Source of the DNA: Stratiolaelaps scimitus
Taxonomy: Eukaryota > Arthropoda > Arachnida > Mesostigmata > Laelapidae
Assembly: GCA_019614645.1 (NCBI GenBank)
Contig: JABWDB010000019.1
Location: 232,501 to 296,500, forward strand
Direction of reading: 5' to 3'
DNA length: 64,000 nt
Part shown: positions 1 through 17,005 of the stretch, in pieces
Layout: each line of letters starts with the position of its first letter
Numbering within the stretch: position 1 is the stretch's first letter
Program-made: the position numbers and the translations under genes
Notes under the pieces: model-generated
Told to the model about the DNA's origin: nothing
The model's database searches: none
Seen by the model: only the letters and a program-made list of their open reading frames with translations

Positions 1-419
1 ACGTAGTGACGGTACTGATTTGAATGGCATGTTAGCAGTGATGTTTCGCTTTGAGTACATACGTGTTCTGACTGCTGCTGCTGATCGATTGGATCAGGCG
101 ACGAATCATGTGATAGCTCTCATGATTGATAATCGTGTTATGGCTGAGTAAATAGCAAGGAGATGATTTTGCTCGACGGCACGTTTATATTTGTCATTCT
201 GACGATGTTTGAAACCCAATTTCAATTGAGTTGCCTGTTACTTTAGTCCGTTTATAGTGGATATATAGCTATTAAAAAGTCAGGTTCTAGTTAATCTTGC
301 AGCGTGACGTAATTGCGTTAAGCCTGACTAATCATCCTCACTGCAGTATTAACGAATGGTGTCGAACAGCCATAATAATATTTCGGCATACACAGCGCCT
401 AAAAAGACTTAATCGTGCG

Positions 420-505
420 AAAGTGGATTTTCTCATTATATATATATAAAATGAGAAAATCAACTTTCACAACACACATTATATATATATTTTTATAATG
501 TGTGT
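420..505. repeat. Two adjacent inverted repeats with TA-rich loops
   Basis: Arms 419-436 and 451-468 (18 bases, one mismatch, GATTTTCTCAT core) enclose a TA loop. Directly after, arms 472-483 and 494-505 (ACACACATTATA) form a second hairpin. Confidence 0.85.
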
Positions 506-1594
506 GTATCCGTCTATCAGCCTCCTGCTTAATAACTAAATAAGGGCGACATTCGAAATCTGCGCCCCTCCAATGAAATTGTCAGCCATTCAGTTATTCG
601 CTACACGTAGATATGTATCGAAGACAATTGACAGATCATAATTTTCATCATTTGCTGCTTGTCATTGTTCGTCTGATAAATATGTCATTGTTGACTGATT
701 ACAGGACCGTTTTCCTGAGATGGAAGTATGCGATGTCCGTTACACGGACGCCTGGTGAGCCTGGAAGAATACGGGGATCGAGAGTGAACAATTTTAGCAC
801 GAACAACTGCGGCAAGAACAGCAACAGTCATGCCAAGTCCGAAGAATCAAGAAAGTGAATTTTACCAACTGCAATGAGTTGACAACCATAGCAACTACAA
901 TATATAGTAACTACAAGATAGTGTAACTTCAACCGTCTACAACTGTAACTAGCGAACAACTATAACAAAGCGTCATCCTCAACAATTACATCAACAACAA
1001 CAACAACGGCAACAACAAACAACAATTGCTACAACTCGCACAATCCCTGATCACGCGGAAGTCAACAAATCAACAGTAGCTAGTGTGAGCCCGATTGACA
1101 AACAACCGTTCCCCCATAACGGATCCGCGACCTACCCTCGCATAAGGATAAACGCGCATACGAAACCCAACCTGCAAGCATGCCAACTTGTGGAACAGAA
1201 CGACAAAAACAATTCGATGACACCAACGATCACTGTGCAAGCGGACATCGAGAGGACATCGGTTCAAATCCATGATGGGAACAGGTCTTCTCCTTGGGTA
1301 GGCACGTCGAGACAAGGGGGCCATGGAGCTGGGGTAGCTGGAACTGACCACTTGTGGCCACCTGCGTATTTCACACACACCCCGTATTTTACCCCTCGCG
1401 CTGATGTTAACGTCAAGCAACACGCGGACGGAAACACCGCGCGCCGCAGCGAGTGTACCCAACTGTATACAAGACTATACATAAATATATATATATATAT
1501 ATAAATATATAAAATAATACAAATGATCATAGTTAGGTAACAACAACAATATCTATTATGGCGAAAATACTAATGTTATATTATATACAGATGC

Positions 1595-1596
<2 letters not shown>

Positions 1597-1644
<48 letters not shown>
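1597..1644. repeat. (TA)24 microsatellite
   Basis: Uninterrupted alternating TA, about 48 bases. Confidence 0.95.
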
Positions 1645-1647
<3 letters not shown>

Positions 1648-4215
1648 TATAAATGTACGTTTGAGCATCTTTTCCTCGGAGGTAACACGGGAGAGAGAGA
1701 GATAGCGAGAGATTAATTCGACTCTATAAACTCTATTGCCAACGATCATCATCGTTAGCTCATCTCGATTCACTCTGGCGTTGTATTTATCTCTGCAATC
1801 TCCGTCTACAAAATTGTCTCTGGCATCGATGCTTGCGTGTTGTTGTTTTTTGTTGTTTATTTTTTGTTTCGAAATGACTCTGTTACCAACCAACGGGTTC
1901 TGTTATTTGACGACCAGAGTCGGCAATCAATAGTGAACAAGGAAATTTTGTTTCCGACTTTTTGCATCCGAAAAGAATCACCGAATAATGGAAGACATGT
2001 TCTTCTATTGATTGCCTGTTGCTTGCTTTCACCCATTGTTTTATTGTTTATCTAGATCATCGCTGGACGACGACTGCTAAATGATGATGAGCTAGCTGGC
2101 ATGTAATTAAAGCCAAGATCTGTATACTCGGGGTCATCACCGTCTCTCACGTCTGTTTTTCTATCGATTGGTGTTGCCATGCTCGCAACGTGTTACGTCT
2201 ACTATTATTTATTATGTTACTAAATAATGTCAGATATATATATATATATATATATATATAATGCTCTCTATTATGACGATATTGAACATATTCAATAAAT
2301 TGTACAACCTTGGACACTCATTTCTACTGATAGGTGTACAGTTGTGTGGCCGGCGACTTCGTCACTGTTAGTGACGGCCTGGACGAGGCACACAGGAGGC
2401 ACTTTACAATAAGCAAAACAAACAAACCAACAAACAAACACAGTATATGATCAATCAAGTAGCAATAAACACGGACAGCAGAGAACATTCGTAGGGCTGT
2501 AGGACCACTATACTGTTATGCATGTGTTATTCTAATGCTACTGCTTGAGCCTAGCTGAGGCTCACCCGAATGATGAATAATGCATAGGTGTTGATATGAT
2601 AACAAGTGAAATTGGCGCAAGGGAGAGAGAGAGAGAGAGCGGAACAGTTCTTATATCTATATGATACATATGTAATTAAATCTCAGTGTGTCATCCGAAT
2701 GCGTCACTAATCACTGACAGGTATCATTAATGTGTCATTACTGATTGAGTATCATCTCCTCGATGCCGTTCAGTTCACCATACAACGGAACTGACCACGA
2801 GAGCAATATGACTCTACTACTGCTAGTACTCACAATTTTGTGTGATGGATAGTGGTGGTCAGACTCTGCACGGCGACTTTTTCATCAGCACTGAAAGAGC
2901 TGAGTTTACATATCTTTACTAATCGGACGCATTATTGAATTCGGTATGGTAACTAGCGCCACCTGACCCATATACCCACGTACCGCTTAGCAAAAATATC
3001 GCGCAGAATAGTGATTACTCTGTAAACATCTCCAAACGACACAAAGGGTGTGTGGTGAAATATTTCGAAAACAACGTGTGTACGTGTGAGATGGTAACTG
3101 TATGTATATAGCTCACTTCAGGTGAGTGGCTCGCATCGAGACAAAATAGCCTGTTTTCATTCTAGAACGAGAGTGTGTACTGTGAGAGATCATCTATCGT
3201 GGCCAGTTCGAATCTTGTCGCTTATCCGTAACAGCCTAGATCGGTTGCTCTTGCAATGACATAAATATCGGTATACAACAGTAATAATAATAGTAACATG
3301 GATAATAGTAATAAAGAAAAGATGATCCTCACAACGACACCTCATCATCACTTAGGTAAATCAATGGACTGATGGCAAGAGCTCGACAAACGCTTTCTGT
3401 TTGTGCTTATTAACAACGCCTCTGAAACGGGGATACACATATATATATATATATATATATATAACACACACACACATATATATATATGTGTGTGTAGAGA
3501 AGTTTTATATATATCAAATCGACATCTACATATGGATGAACAACTTAGGAGCGCTTCAGCTGTGGAGTCCTGTTCCGAGCGTAATGTGCTGCACCTCCTG
3601 CCGGAACGACACAAACAGAACGACATCGTCAAAGCAGAGGTGTGTGTTGGGTTGTATCGGTTTCAACTTGCGAAAACAAAGCAGATACGAACAACAAGGA
3701 GAGACCACCGCGTGCGTCCAAGGTCACACACATACACACAACCCAGCCCAGGGTGGTCAGCAGTTGTCAACGCTGCTCAAACGAAAACGTGAGTGATATC
3801 GACCGCTATAGGTCCCCTCACCGGCCGAGATGAGCTTGTAAACATTACAATCATCTGCTGCACAAGACAGGTGCAACAACATGTTGGATAGGAAGACGAT
3901 ACGATATTTTAAAAGCATACCGTCGTCGTAGGTCAATAGAAAGCGAACGCATAATCGTATCGCGAAAAATACCGAAGGCTCTACGCAGAGAGCTAAACGC
4001 CCGTGTCGACCAGCGATTACGTTTTAGTGATCCGAGCGTCGGCGTCACATCTACGTGAGTAAGGATCAGACGTTGTGGGTCGTCGAGTCAGATTTTCATG
4101 CCGGTCATCATCGAAAGTCTTGCGAAACTCGAAAACAAAAATGTGCTACCGCATCTCGTGTTGTGGTTGGCACGCGTGGACACGCACTAAACTGAGTCTG
4201 AGAAATCCTAATATT

Positions 4216-4246
<31 letters not shown>

Positions 4247-4548
4247 ACAACAACAGTAATATTAGAAACCGTAATATAATAGGAATTGTAAAATACAACG
4301 GCGTTATTATTCTTCTTATAAATCATCACTCAATTATGTGTGTGTGTGTGTGTGTTTGTGTGCAAGTAATTAACATAGCAGTCGTGTTCTCGCCAACGGA
4401 ACTGTCTATCTGGCGGCGAAGCGACAACGAATTTATATTACTCTGAGCGGCCACAAAAGTATCCATCACAGTGAATAGACAGATGACACATGAGATCAAA
4501 CAATGAGAACTGGGGGAAAATGCCCCTCTCATACATTATTATTAATAC

Positions 4549-4549
<1 letters not shown>

Positions 4550-4637
<88 letters not shown>
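4550..4637. repeat. (TA)44 microsatellite
   Basis: Uninterrupted alternating TA of about 88 bases, the longest in the window. The length may be affected by assembly. Confidence 0.95.
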
Positions 4638-4640
<3 letters not shown>

Positions 4641-5183
4641 AACAGAAGCGATTGAGAAGAAACGAAATAGAATGAATGCGAGGAAGCAGATTAGCGGCAA
4701 ACGTAGTGCGCCCAAAAGAGCGAAAAGAACAAGCAGGTGTTGTTTCACAAAAAATTCGAGATTTAGCCACTCAGTGGCAGTATGCATCTATTATTCGTAT
4801 ATAGTGGTATCACTATCCTAATTAATCTACCCATAGTTAGTGTTATTGCTACTATTATCAAGACGGAGACAATGTCTCGGGAATATATATATATATACAT
4901 ACAGGTACTGTTGTTACACAAATAGTTCTATTATACAACAACAACAACAACAACATCTATCACAGATACAAATTAAAGAAGCAAGTGCAAGACAGTCTGC
5001 GAGCCGTCTGTGTAACGAAAAGACTCGATTTGTAATCAATAATAAGAGATTATTGCGATTGCGAAGTACGACGAGAAGGTGAGCGCATGATGTCGGAAGT
5101 GATGTTGGAACTAATGAACTTGAACGGCCGAACGAAACGCATTTCGAACAAGTTACAAACAGTCAGTAGAATTCACGCAGCAG

Positions 5184-5215
<32 letters not shown>

Positions 5216-7848
5216 CAACGTGTACATAAATATGAGATGGTAGCTATCAGCTACATTTGCACGATTGCCGAGCATACACCTAGAAATACGTCTACAAATT
5301 GATTGACCATCCCGTGAGCTATAACTAGTCAACCAGATTCATACATTTATGAGGTGAAGAGCAAAGCTTTATACCAGAACACTTGTACTGTAAGCGATAT
5401 TTAGTAACAGGCGGAACAAAGTTAAGTTATATATATATATATATATATAGTTAATCTAAGCCTAGATGAAAAGCCGCTAAGACATTATGCTTACGGAACT
5501 TGTCCTCTTGACAAAATAGCAAAGCAACCCTACCGTGGTTATCTAATAGGCTGTGATGATGGCGTCCGAGCTACCATTATGGACATGTTACTCCTGTCCC
5601 GACACTACCTGGTCAACGTAACAGATTTATATTAAGGTCTGGATACGATATATATATATATATATATTGGCAAGAACCTGAACGAAAATAATTGGTCAGC
5701 GCCAAAGCTTTAAATGTCGTTAACATTACACACCATTACTTCTACTATCATCATTACGATTAAGATTGCGATAATTACAATGGAGCGTATTGTTATTGTA
5801 GAAATAAGCCCGCAAAAAGATTTCTATTAAGTTAAAGATATAAACACATATATATATATATATATAAGGGGTTTGGGGAGAGAGAGTTATATACTACACT
5901 TTCTAATATTTCCACAGCTGATACTAATGACGAAAAGACATAATAAGTACAGAAAATGTTCAAGGAGACACTAAGTGTGTGTGTGTGTGTATGTGTCAAA
6001 ACCTATATATCTATATATAATCGATAATGGAACATAATTTCATTCTTAATGGAACCACCATAAATATAATGCCCAAGATAAATAACACATACAACACCCT
6101 AACGGAAATGATAATAACTGAGATCAATCTAAAATCAGTGCCGTGATTGCGTTACTGCACACGTTGTATTCATCAGTATTCAACAATACACACATATATA
6201 TATATATAATTAATCCCATAATGATTAGTTATTATGGCGACGTCGATGACGTCGTTCGAAATACAAAAAAATATTCTGCGACGATCTATACGTCCCCGTT
6301 GTCATCATCACCGACCTCGATTTTTGAATACAACAGCCAGCAAGACCAAAAAACACGTGCACCATCTTTATGTTGCTGTTTTAATACCACTCTTCATTGT
6401 TATTGTGATGAACGTCGATCCGTCTCATGGATGAGTTAGGCGGCGTGTACGAAAATGCGGAAATGTAACCGGAAGAATCACAAAGAAATCGGCGCGACCG
6501 CGCCGACATCATGCTACCGTTTAGTGAACGAAATGATGCAAATAATGCCTATTGTATATGTAGCTAATATATAACGATACATGTTACATGACGACATCAA
6601 TGTGTCTGTGAAAGTATTTCGCTAGTTCCTTTGATTGTGCAATCGCCTGCACTGAGTAGTGTTATATCGCAGGCGGTCTACCGTTGGCTGATCGAGGCGT
6701 GCCGACTAAAGACCTTAGCCAAGACTAAAATATCGTAAGGTAAAAGCGAATTCGGCGAAGCAGTATACAGGTTCTCCTTTTGGTCGTGTCGATGTGTTTC
6801 TATTATATTCGACGTGTATTGGTCAACAACACGTTGCATTGATCTGATCCATTCGATTTATAAGAGAAGACCCCCTAGGAAAAAGCAACTCAGCCCTTAA
6901 TGTGTCGATTTTTGTCCGAATCAATAATATTACAATCATAAATTAGAATAGTCCCCTTTTCAAGCTCCTCAAGTCGTTTGATATTAAACTGAATGATTAT
7001 CTCAAGGCACTGTTAATTAGGCGGCGTTCATTGACTTACATTGATATATATCGTTTGCTGAATCAACGATACCAAGACAAGACGCAGTCTAACAAGCTAG
7101 TCGAAAGTTCAATTTTGTTTTTGCATTGCAACCTTCTCACCAATGTTCAAATCGATCGTTTCGTCTGTTCGATGTACGCGTTCGAAATAACGACCAATGG
7201 ATGCCTGGCCATGGGCTGTCGCAACAGCGACACTCCCGTCAAAACTGCGATTTCGCCAAGATACCGAGAAACGAGTACATATATCAACGTTGACGGTGAT
7301 GGTAGTAGTCCATATAAAATGAAAGGGACCACGATAGTAACTACTATGTAGCCAAAACAAATAAACCACCAAACAGAAAAAAAGCGGATTCAACCAACAC
7401 TACTATAACAAAAACAACATCAACAACAATAATAACAAGAACAACAATTATGTGGCGCGAAACGCCGTGATGTGGTCTGGACGTTTGTGTATATGTTTGT
7501 TTATGTGTGTGTGTGTATGTGTGGGAAGACGTGCGATTCAGAGATTCATTAAGAATAAAAAGTCATGCAAGTCTGCAGGAGTTGACAGCACGCAGCGGGG
7601 GAGTGATTGACAAATGCAGAGATATGTAGCATTACGTAAGCTAGTAGCCGAAAAACAATCGCATGCTTGAATTTGAAGGAGGGCGTACAAGAGGGTGCGT
7701 GCAGTGAGCAGTATAATGGAAGGCTCAGCAGGCGGAGCAGCGTTGCGCCGTGAGCGAACGCTCGAGAGGATTTCTGCAGCTGACTTTCTGTGATGGCCCT
7801 CCAAGTACAGATCTGCACTGAGCGACGTAACGGCAGATAGAGACAGTT

Positions 7849-7849
<1 letters not shown>

Positions 7850-7893
<44 letters not shown>
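7850..7893. repeat. (GA)n tract
   Basis: About 44 bases of almost pure GA. Other GA/CT tracts lie near 2622, 15945, 20115, 41810, 51375 and 61445. In arthropods such tracts can bind GAGA-type factors. Confidence 0.9.
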
Positions 7894-7897
<4 letters not shown>

Positions 7898-9120
7898 GAA
7901 CATGACGGGACAACTTAGTACAGCATAACCACGAGGAGCTAGCGGGCTGGGGCGCGCGCGCCACGATCAGTGCCATGTGGAACTGAGGGCGCCACGCCGG
8001 ACTCGTTGTTAGTTCTTCACCGGTCCCGGACTGTGGAAGCGTACGAAGATGAAACTGACGAAGGAACAGTGCGGGAATGCCGACCGATGTCGATAGAGGG
8101 GGATTTTGTGTGCTTCAACATACGAATGATAAGAGACATGTGGGCGTTGTGCTGCTGCTGCTGTCCTGCGGACAATGAAAGGAACAGTCACAATGAGATG
8201 GGAGCATAGAAATACAACTACAAAAAAAAAGCGAAGACGTTCTACAAAACACTGCAGAAACGCGTTGGTAAAATGTCGTTAATAATAAAAACAAAAATTT
8301 GTTATTACAGCTGAATTGTAAAGGTATGACAAATACAATGGTGTTTTCATTTCAGTGCGGTCTTTCTCGTGGTAATTTGCGTACGTAACATGTCTATTGG
8401 GAGAGGTCTGATGGAAGTACATGGGTATGGGGTGTAATTTGGGCACAAGGACAGTTTGACAAAATGTGAATCTATCTATGAAAGGAGGCTCACTGACGAC
8501 GCCTTCCGTCGAAGCCAACAAAAACGAGATGCTACAGTATCGATTCAAGTAGGTAATCGCTTTATTAATTACATCGTAGTCCTTGTTTTGTCGTGTTATT
8601 CGCCTGTATTGCACTAAGCACATATAGAGTTTACATCATATTTACAGCGGATCCGTAAAGGAGTCTTAGCTAAATACAATCGATTTCTAGCAGTAGCAGC
8701 GGCTGCTGGCAGAACAGCTGAACGAGTGATTAGAAAAACATTTACATCGCTGGTGTCATCTCCAGCTTTGGCAATTTCGGAACATATAAGGGGATGCCTG
8801 AGGCAGGCAGGTTCACCTTTGAAAGGCGAACGTCCCTCGAAGGCCAACTACACTGTGGGCGAAACATCATATTACGGGTGCTCGAGTGAGAAGCATCTCG
8901 CACGTCACTCGAAGATCTCTCACTCAGCGAGGATAAGTATCAAGTGGCATACGTACATTCGAATGCAGGACAGTGGAAAATTAAGCAATATCTGTATACG
9001 CGTCTCAACGGTGAGCCTTGAACATCTCGACTCTTCCCTTCACTTGCAATTATTCACGGAACAGATATATCCACAGCGTTCTGAATTGTGCGATCGGTAT
9101 GCTTGCTCTAATATCTTTTC

Positions 9121-9155
<35 letters not shown>

Positions 9156-9721
9156 ATATTTCAAGTACCGCCGCGTGGCTCCTTCGAGAATCCAGTCACA
9201 TATACTAATGAGACACCCTACACACATATGAATTCGAAGCAAGCGCTAGTTTTACCTGTCAAAATACAATGGCGGGAATATTGTACAGCAAGTGGCATGC
9301 TAATTATCTAGCTAAGTCACCAATAAAACTGCTTCAATAATTAAAAAATATAGTAAATATTCTAGCTATGGGTTTTTTTCCCCTAACCGTTAATGACATC
9401 CTCCTCAGTTACACTACTATTTATAGTAACATCTCGCCTTTACAGTGGGCACAAATCCTACGACCTGTAACAGCCCGCCCCCCATTTGTTAGACGTCGTA
9501 GATCGATTCATTATAGTGAAGCTGTCAAGTTGTCGTATTCATTCTGTGCATGAGTGGTCGTGGGACATCTCAGCGATGACCTTGACAAATGCGAAGGTCG
9601 TTCCCCTGATGGATATACCTTGGTAAACGACAACAAAATCGTCAACAAAGGCCCGATTGTCTTGTCAATTCTCCAAAGCGAAACAATGATGGCGACGCAA
9701 AGCCAACAATGTGTCGGCGTT

Positions 9722-13089
<3,368 letters not shown>

Positions 13090-13254
13090 CTGCAATAACA
13101 AAGGACACGCTTGTTATGTTTAGTGTATGACTCAGCTATCGGTAATCGTCGGCAGCTCGGGCCTACGAACCTTAAAATGATGTAAGCATACAGAAAGCTT
13201 GAAACGTAAGTTTTCAGTTGCAAAATCAAGTTTATTTTCGGAACTGCAATACAA

Positions 13255-13355
13255 TACGCTTTAGTTCTCGATAAAATAAAAAAAAAATAAAAGAGATAAA
13301 AATAAAATAAATAAAAAATAAAATAAAAGAGGTAAAAAAAAATAATAAGAAAATC
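13255..13355. repeat. A-rich AAAAT-type simple repeat
   Basis: About 100 bases of A runs broken by single T, with two related AAAGAG(A/G)TAAAAA units. It lies just upstream of the first visible PKC exon. Confidence 0.7.
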
Positions 13356-13913
13356 GAATAACTAAATATAATATTTCAATGACGTGTATTTATCAGTTTT
13401 CCAAATAGATTCGTTTGTTCCGAAGTAATGGGTACGTCCATACAGACCCACATGACATGTGCGTGGGTGTGTGTGTGTGACACATAATACAGCTGTTCAA
13501 AATGCTTCCAAGTAGGTAGTATGGATGTTTTTTGAGTATCATTATATGTATTCGGATTAAATGCACGTTCTAATTACTGAACACCTGCTGCATTCAGGTC
13601 AGTTGCATACTGAATGCGCCTTTGGTATAAAAACAGACGATTCTCTAAGGCAAGAAAATGTATTTGAATTTCTATTTCTTCGAAAGGATAAATGTAAATT
13701 AAAATACATTTTTTTTCACACAGCTGGTTGACACCCGAGCATTAGCACAAGACTCGTTGTTCGTTCATGTTGTAACAGAGATTGTATTGTTACACAGGTA
13801 AGGCATAGTAGTGTTTCTAAGTGGTACAACACATTACAATGTTTAATGAGTTTTGCTCACGCGGATGATGGGCTAAAGGCAAGGTTCTACGAGGAATGGT
13901 AAATAGAAATATG

Positions 13914-13947
13914 CACACAAATTTATATATATATATAAATGTGTGTG
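13914..13947. repeat. Inverted CA/TA/TG repeat
   Basis: A 17-base arm CACACAAATTTATATAT faces its complement with one mismatch and no loop. Confidence 0.8.
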
Positions 13948-14484
13948 TATATTTCTATTATTGTTGTTATTTTTATAAGAAATGTATTGATCGCGATTGC
14001 GAGCCTTTAAATAGACAACAATTAGAGTAGCAATAAAAATAAGGAATATAACATAATGCGGGACTAATGTACAGTTAGATATCGATCCGATGATACAGAT
14101 ATACACCACCCAGATGCAGGAATTTATTACACACCCTAACTGCTGCATGTGATCGACGAGAAGCGATGCCGTCCAGTGATACAACTTCTAATCGCTGTGA
14201 ACGTAACGTAGGCTGATACTCATGGGTCGGGCAGTTAAGGGGCGCTGAACTTTGAAATAAGACAATCACGTTGAAATGCAATCCTCTCCCTTCTTCGAAG
14301 CTTGATTTTCGTCAATTTGCTACTTTGAGCTTTTATATTTATTTGAAACCCGTTATTTGAAACTCATTCGCGAGCAATCATTTCTCTATATTCGTCAAAT
14401 TTACCCAGAATGGATCCTTTCCTATTGCACAAAACGAGTAAGGGTTTCGCATACGTGACTTGGCACTGAAGTACAATACGGCCT

Positions 14485-14590
14485 GAGGATTACGTGAAAC
14501 TGACCTCTTCAAGGCGAAGTTCGTTTTTGTATGAAGTTCGCCCAAAGCGTGCTGCCACTGAGCGACACCGGTTCGAACCCTTGACACCTC
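14485..14590 (-). repeat. tRNA-like fragment, possible SINE remnant
   Basis: The minus strand carries an A-box-like TCGCTCAGTGGC followed about 50 bases later by GAGGTC and a weak B-box-like stretch. A GGTTCGAACC block lies just before the A box. It does not fold as an obvious intact tRNA. Confidence 0.3.
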
Positions 14591-15004
14591 TTACCTCTCA
14601 GACGTGGTAGCGGCAACAAGATCTGGGGTGCAGTCTATTAATAGAACAATAATAGCAAATAGAAAATCCTACTGTACGATGGGTGTGAAAGGAATACAAT
14701 TTTTATCGTTATTACAGTTGTTGATGAAACTTCCATTTTTGCAATGCACCTCGATAGGCTAATCATACATTTGTATAATAGCCGGTTGGACGAATATAAT
14801 AGCCTATAGTTTAAGACGATTTGCTGTACCGGCTGAACAATAATGGATCGATCCAAGATGTATTACCCAGCAATGTGTACACGAATATATATATGTATAT
14901 ATATATATGGCTATAATGACACGAATATGCTAGAGGCATATTTAGCCAACGGCAGAGTACTAGTACTACGCCAGCCGGTGACTGACACATTTCGGAAGGT
15001 ACCT

Positions 15005-15055
15005 ATAAATTATCCGGGCTGACCCACAGTCAACGATTAACGTCCACGGTGAGTC
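15005..15055. repeat. Dispersed repeat, copy 1
   Basis: Shares CTATAAAT, CGGGCT-AC-CACAG and ATTAACGTCCACGGT in the same order with 16585-16641. Family unknown. Confidence 0.5.
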
Positions 15056-16349
15056 TTTCAGTTGATACCTGTCGCAATAATTCATAATCCTAGGGATCTG
15101 TCGATCTCCTCGACGGCTGACTATTTGTTTATTTTCCACAATAAAAAAAGCCAACAAAAAGCCACAGATCGCCACACCAGCAGGCGCCGGCTGGCGTCCA
15201 CATTCGTTTACCCTGCACATCTACCGTGCTTATCGCTGAATGTCTGAGTATGTGACGGCTTTGTCTGATCGTCCGCAGACGCTTCGGAGAGAGCAGGGGA
15301 TGCAAGAAAACAAGCAGCAAGCAATGAACGAGTCGCCTCATCAGCGGGACGCGCCGGCAGAGCAGTTCGGCCCGGCCCTGCCCGGCCACAAGGCTCATCA
15401 ACACCAGCAGCCGGATCAGCAGCTACATCTCTCTCTCTCTCTCCCTACCTCTCACTCATCTATCTCCCGACGTTCCCATCACTACACTACTAACACTACT
15501 ACGACATTGGCGATGTGCGAAGAAGCGCTCGTTTGGCTTCAGCTGCTGGTGTAGCGATCGCCGCCGTAGCAGTGATTCTAACCGTCTCCGAAGCTCGTGC
15601 CACCGAATATGCCCACCACTTGCTCGTCTCATAGATACAAATAGTTGGTCTCCTCCAGGCGAGAGCGGGTAAACACAGGCTTTCTTTCCCGCTAGCTAAG
15701 CAGAGCGAAGCCCCAAAGGGTAGTCTGCTCTTGGAAACAGACGCAGCTGGCCGAGGCCAACAGAGCAGGTTGGGTGGGCGCAGCGATTCACCCTGGCGTC
15801 TCGAATCTATCACGGCCACGCGTTTCTCAATGTCTTTAGCCGAGCTCTGACTATCCGCCCAGCAAATGCATATGACTCGACGAGGTTCAAAGCACCATGC
15901 ACACACATATACTCACATATGCAAGCCGTGCGCTCGATTTCTCTCTCTCTCTCTCTTTCTCTGTTGGTCTCGGTCGCGTTTTCTAGTGCGATGTCCCTGT
16001 GCCGCCGGCTCTCGGGTGCCCAGCGTGACGCTAATGGTCGAGGCGTACGAAGGAGTGAATGCCAAGCGGTGTGCTGGTCACGGGAACTGGTCGTTGGGTT
16101 CACAGATGGGATCAACGCTGTTCATTTGGGAATAGCTACATATAGCTGCAGGTAGTGAACAAAAGGCCGTCCACACTTTTTGCTGATAGGGTGGATGTCA
16201 ACGATTTGCGAGTAGCATAATATGACGGATACTAACAGGGCACTATTAACCTGGTAAAGATGAAGTCCGCCGTTGAGCGAACGCCTACACGCAGCATGCT
16301 AAATATATTGTTTATGGAGGTGTCCGTACAGAAATACTCCGAAAAGATT

Positions 16350-16411
16350 ATATATATATATATATATATATTATATAATATATATATATATATTATATAT
16401 ATATATATATA
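16350..16411. repeat. Interrupted (TA)n tract
   Basis: Three TA runs separated by short ATTATA interruptions. Confidence 0.9.
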
Positions 16412-16584
16412 GTTTTCTATTATAAGCGAACGAGGCGCACAGACGACATTATGAGATGTTGCACGCGTCAGCCAACGCGCCGAGGGTAGCGACATCACGG
16501 CGGCTTTCAAGGTTAGTGTACCGCTTGCATTGTCTCCATATGCAGGATTATCCATAATAGTGCTATTCGCCATTGTCTTCAATA

Positions 16585-16641
16585 TCTATAAATACATTTT
16601 TCGGGCTTACTCACAGCCTTAAGCAATTAACGTCCACGGTA
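16585..16641. repeat. Dispersed repeat, copy 2
   Basis: Partner of 15005-15055. A GGGTTCGATTCTC block lies about 80 bases downstream on the opposite strand, so it may belong to a larger tRNA-related element. Confidence 0.5.
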
Positions 16642-16919
16642 CTGCTGCTTTCGGTATATGGCTTCATAAGATGGACCGCCTTTAAATGCGAATGTGCAAT
16701 ACGGGTGGAGAATCGAACCCTCTTCTATATCTGTGAGACTATGAACGTATCTGTGTGTCTACTGTTATTACTGGGGTGGCGCATGAAAGAGATGAAATGA
16801 GTAGGTGTATGCCGAGGTGTTAAGGTGAATTATCTCTCCTTCAGCGCGATTCCAGCGTATGTATTACTATACAATACAGTTATGAGTAGTGACGTTTGAA
16901 AGTTTTATCGATATGTCTT

Positions 16920-17005
16920 CATAACGTCGCGGGAGTCGAATCTGCGGCCCCTGGCACACGCAGCGTCCGTCTCTGCAATGACCTAACTAACCGTGTGGTT
17001 GCTAT
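16920..17005 (-). repeat. tRNA-like element, possible SINE head
   Basis: On the minus strand GGTTAGTTAGGTCA (A-box-like) is followed about 45 bases later by GATTCGACTCC, a good B-box match. No clear acceptor stem was found. Confidence 0.35.

Larger units (their letters stand above)
1..9721. other. Region without supported genes, 5' end of window
   Basis: I see no coding signal on either strand. It holds many (TA)n tracts (1597-1644, 2232-2262, 3439-3463, 4550-4637, 5188-5213, 5431-5449, 5649-5668, 5851-5866, 9120-9160), CAA/CAG-type triplet runs near 990 and 4220, and a GA tract at 7850-7893. The part from about 8.5 to 9.7 kb may be the PKC 3' untranslated region. Confidence 0.6.

Noticed and set aside
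3115..3215. Possible tRNA-like sequence with GTTCGAATCTTG
   Set aside because: The A-box to B-box spacing is near 90 bases and the B box is poor.
4550..4637. Apparent Tyr-Ile repeat proteins
   Set aside because: They are translations of the (TA)n microsatellite, as are similar frames elsewhere.
15240..16135. Several overlapping frames around 15.2-16.1 kb, considered as upstream PKC exons
   Set aside because: No C1 or C2 signature and no compatible splice sites were evident; partly CT-repeat translation.
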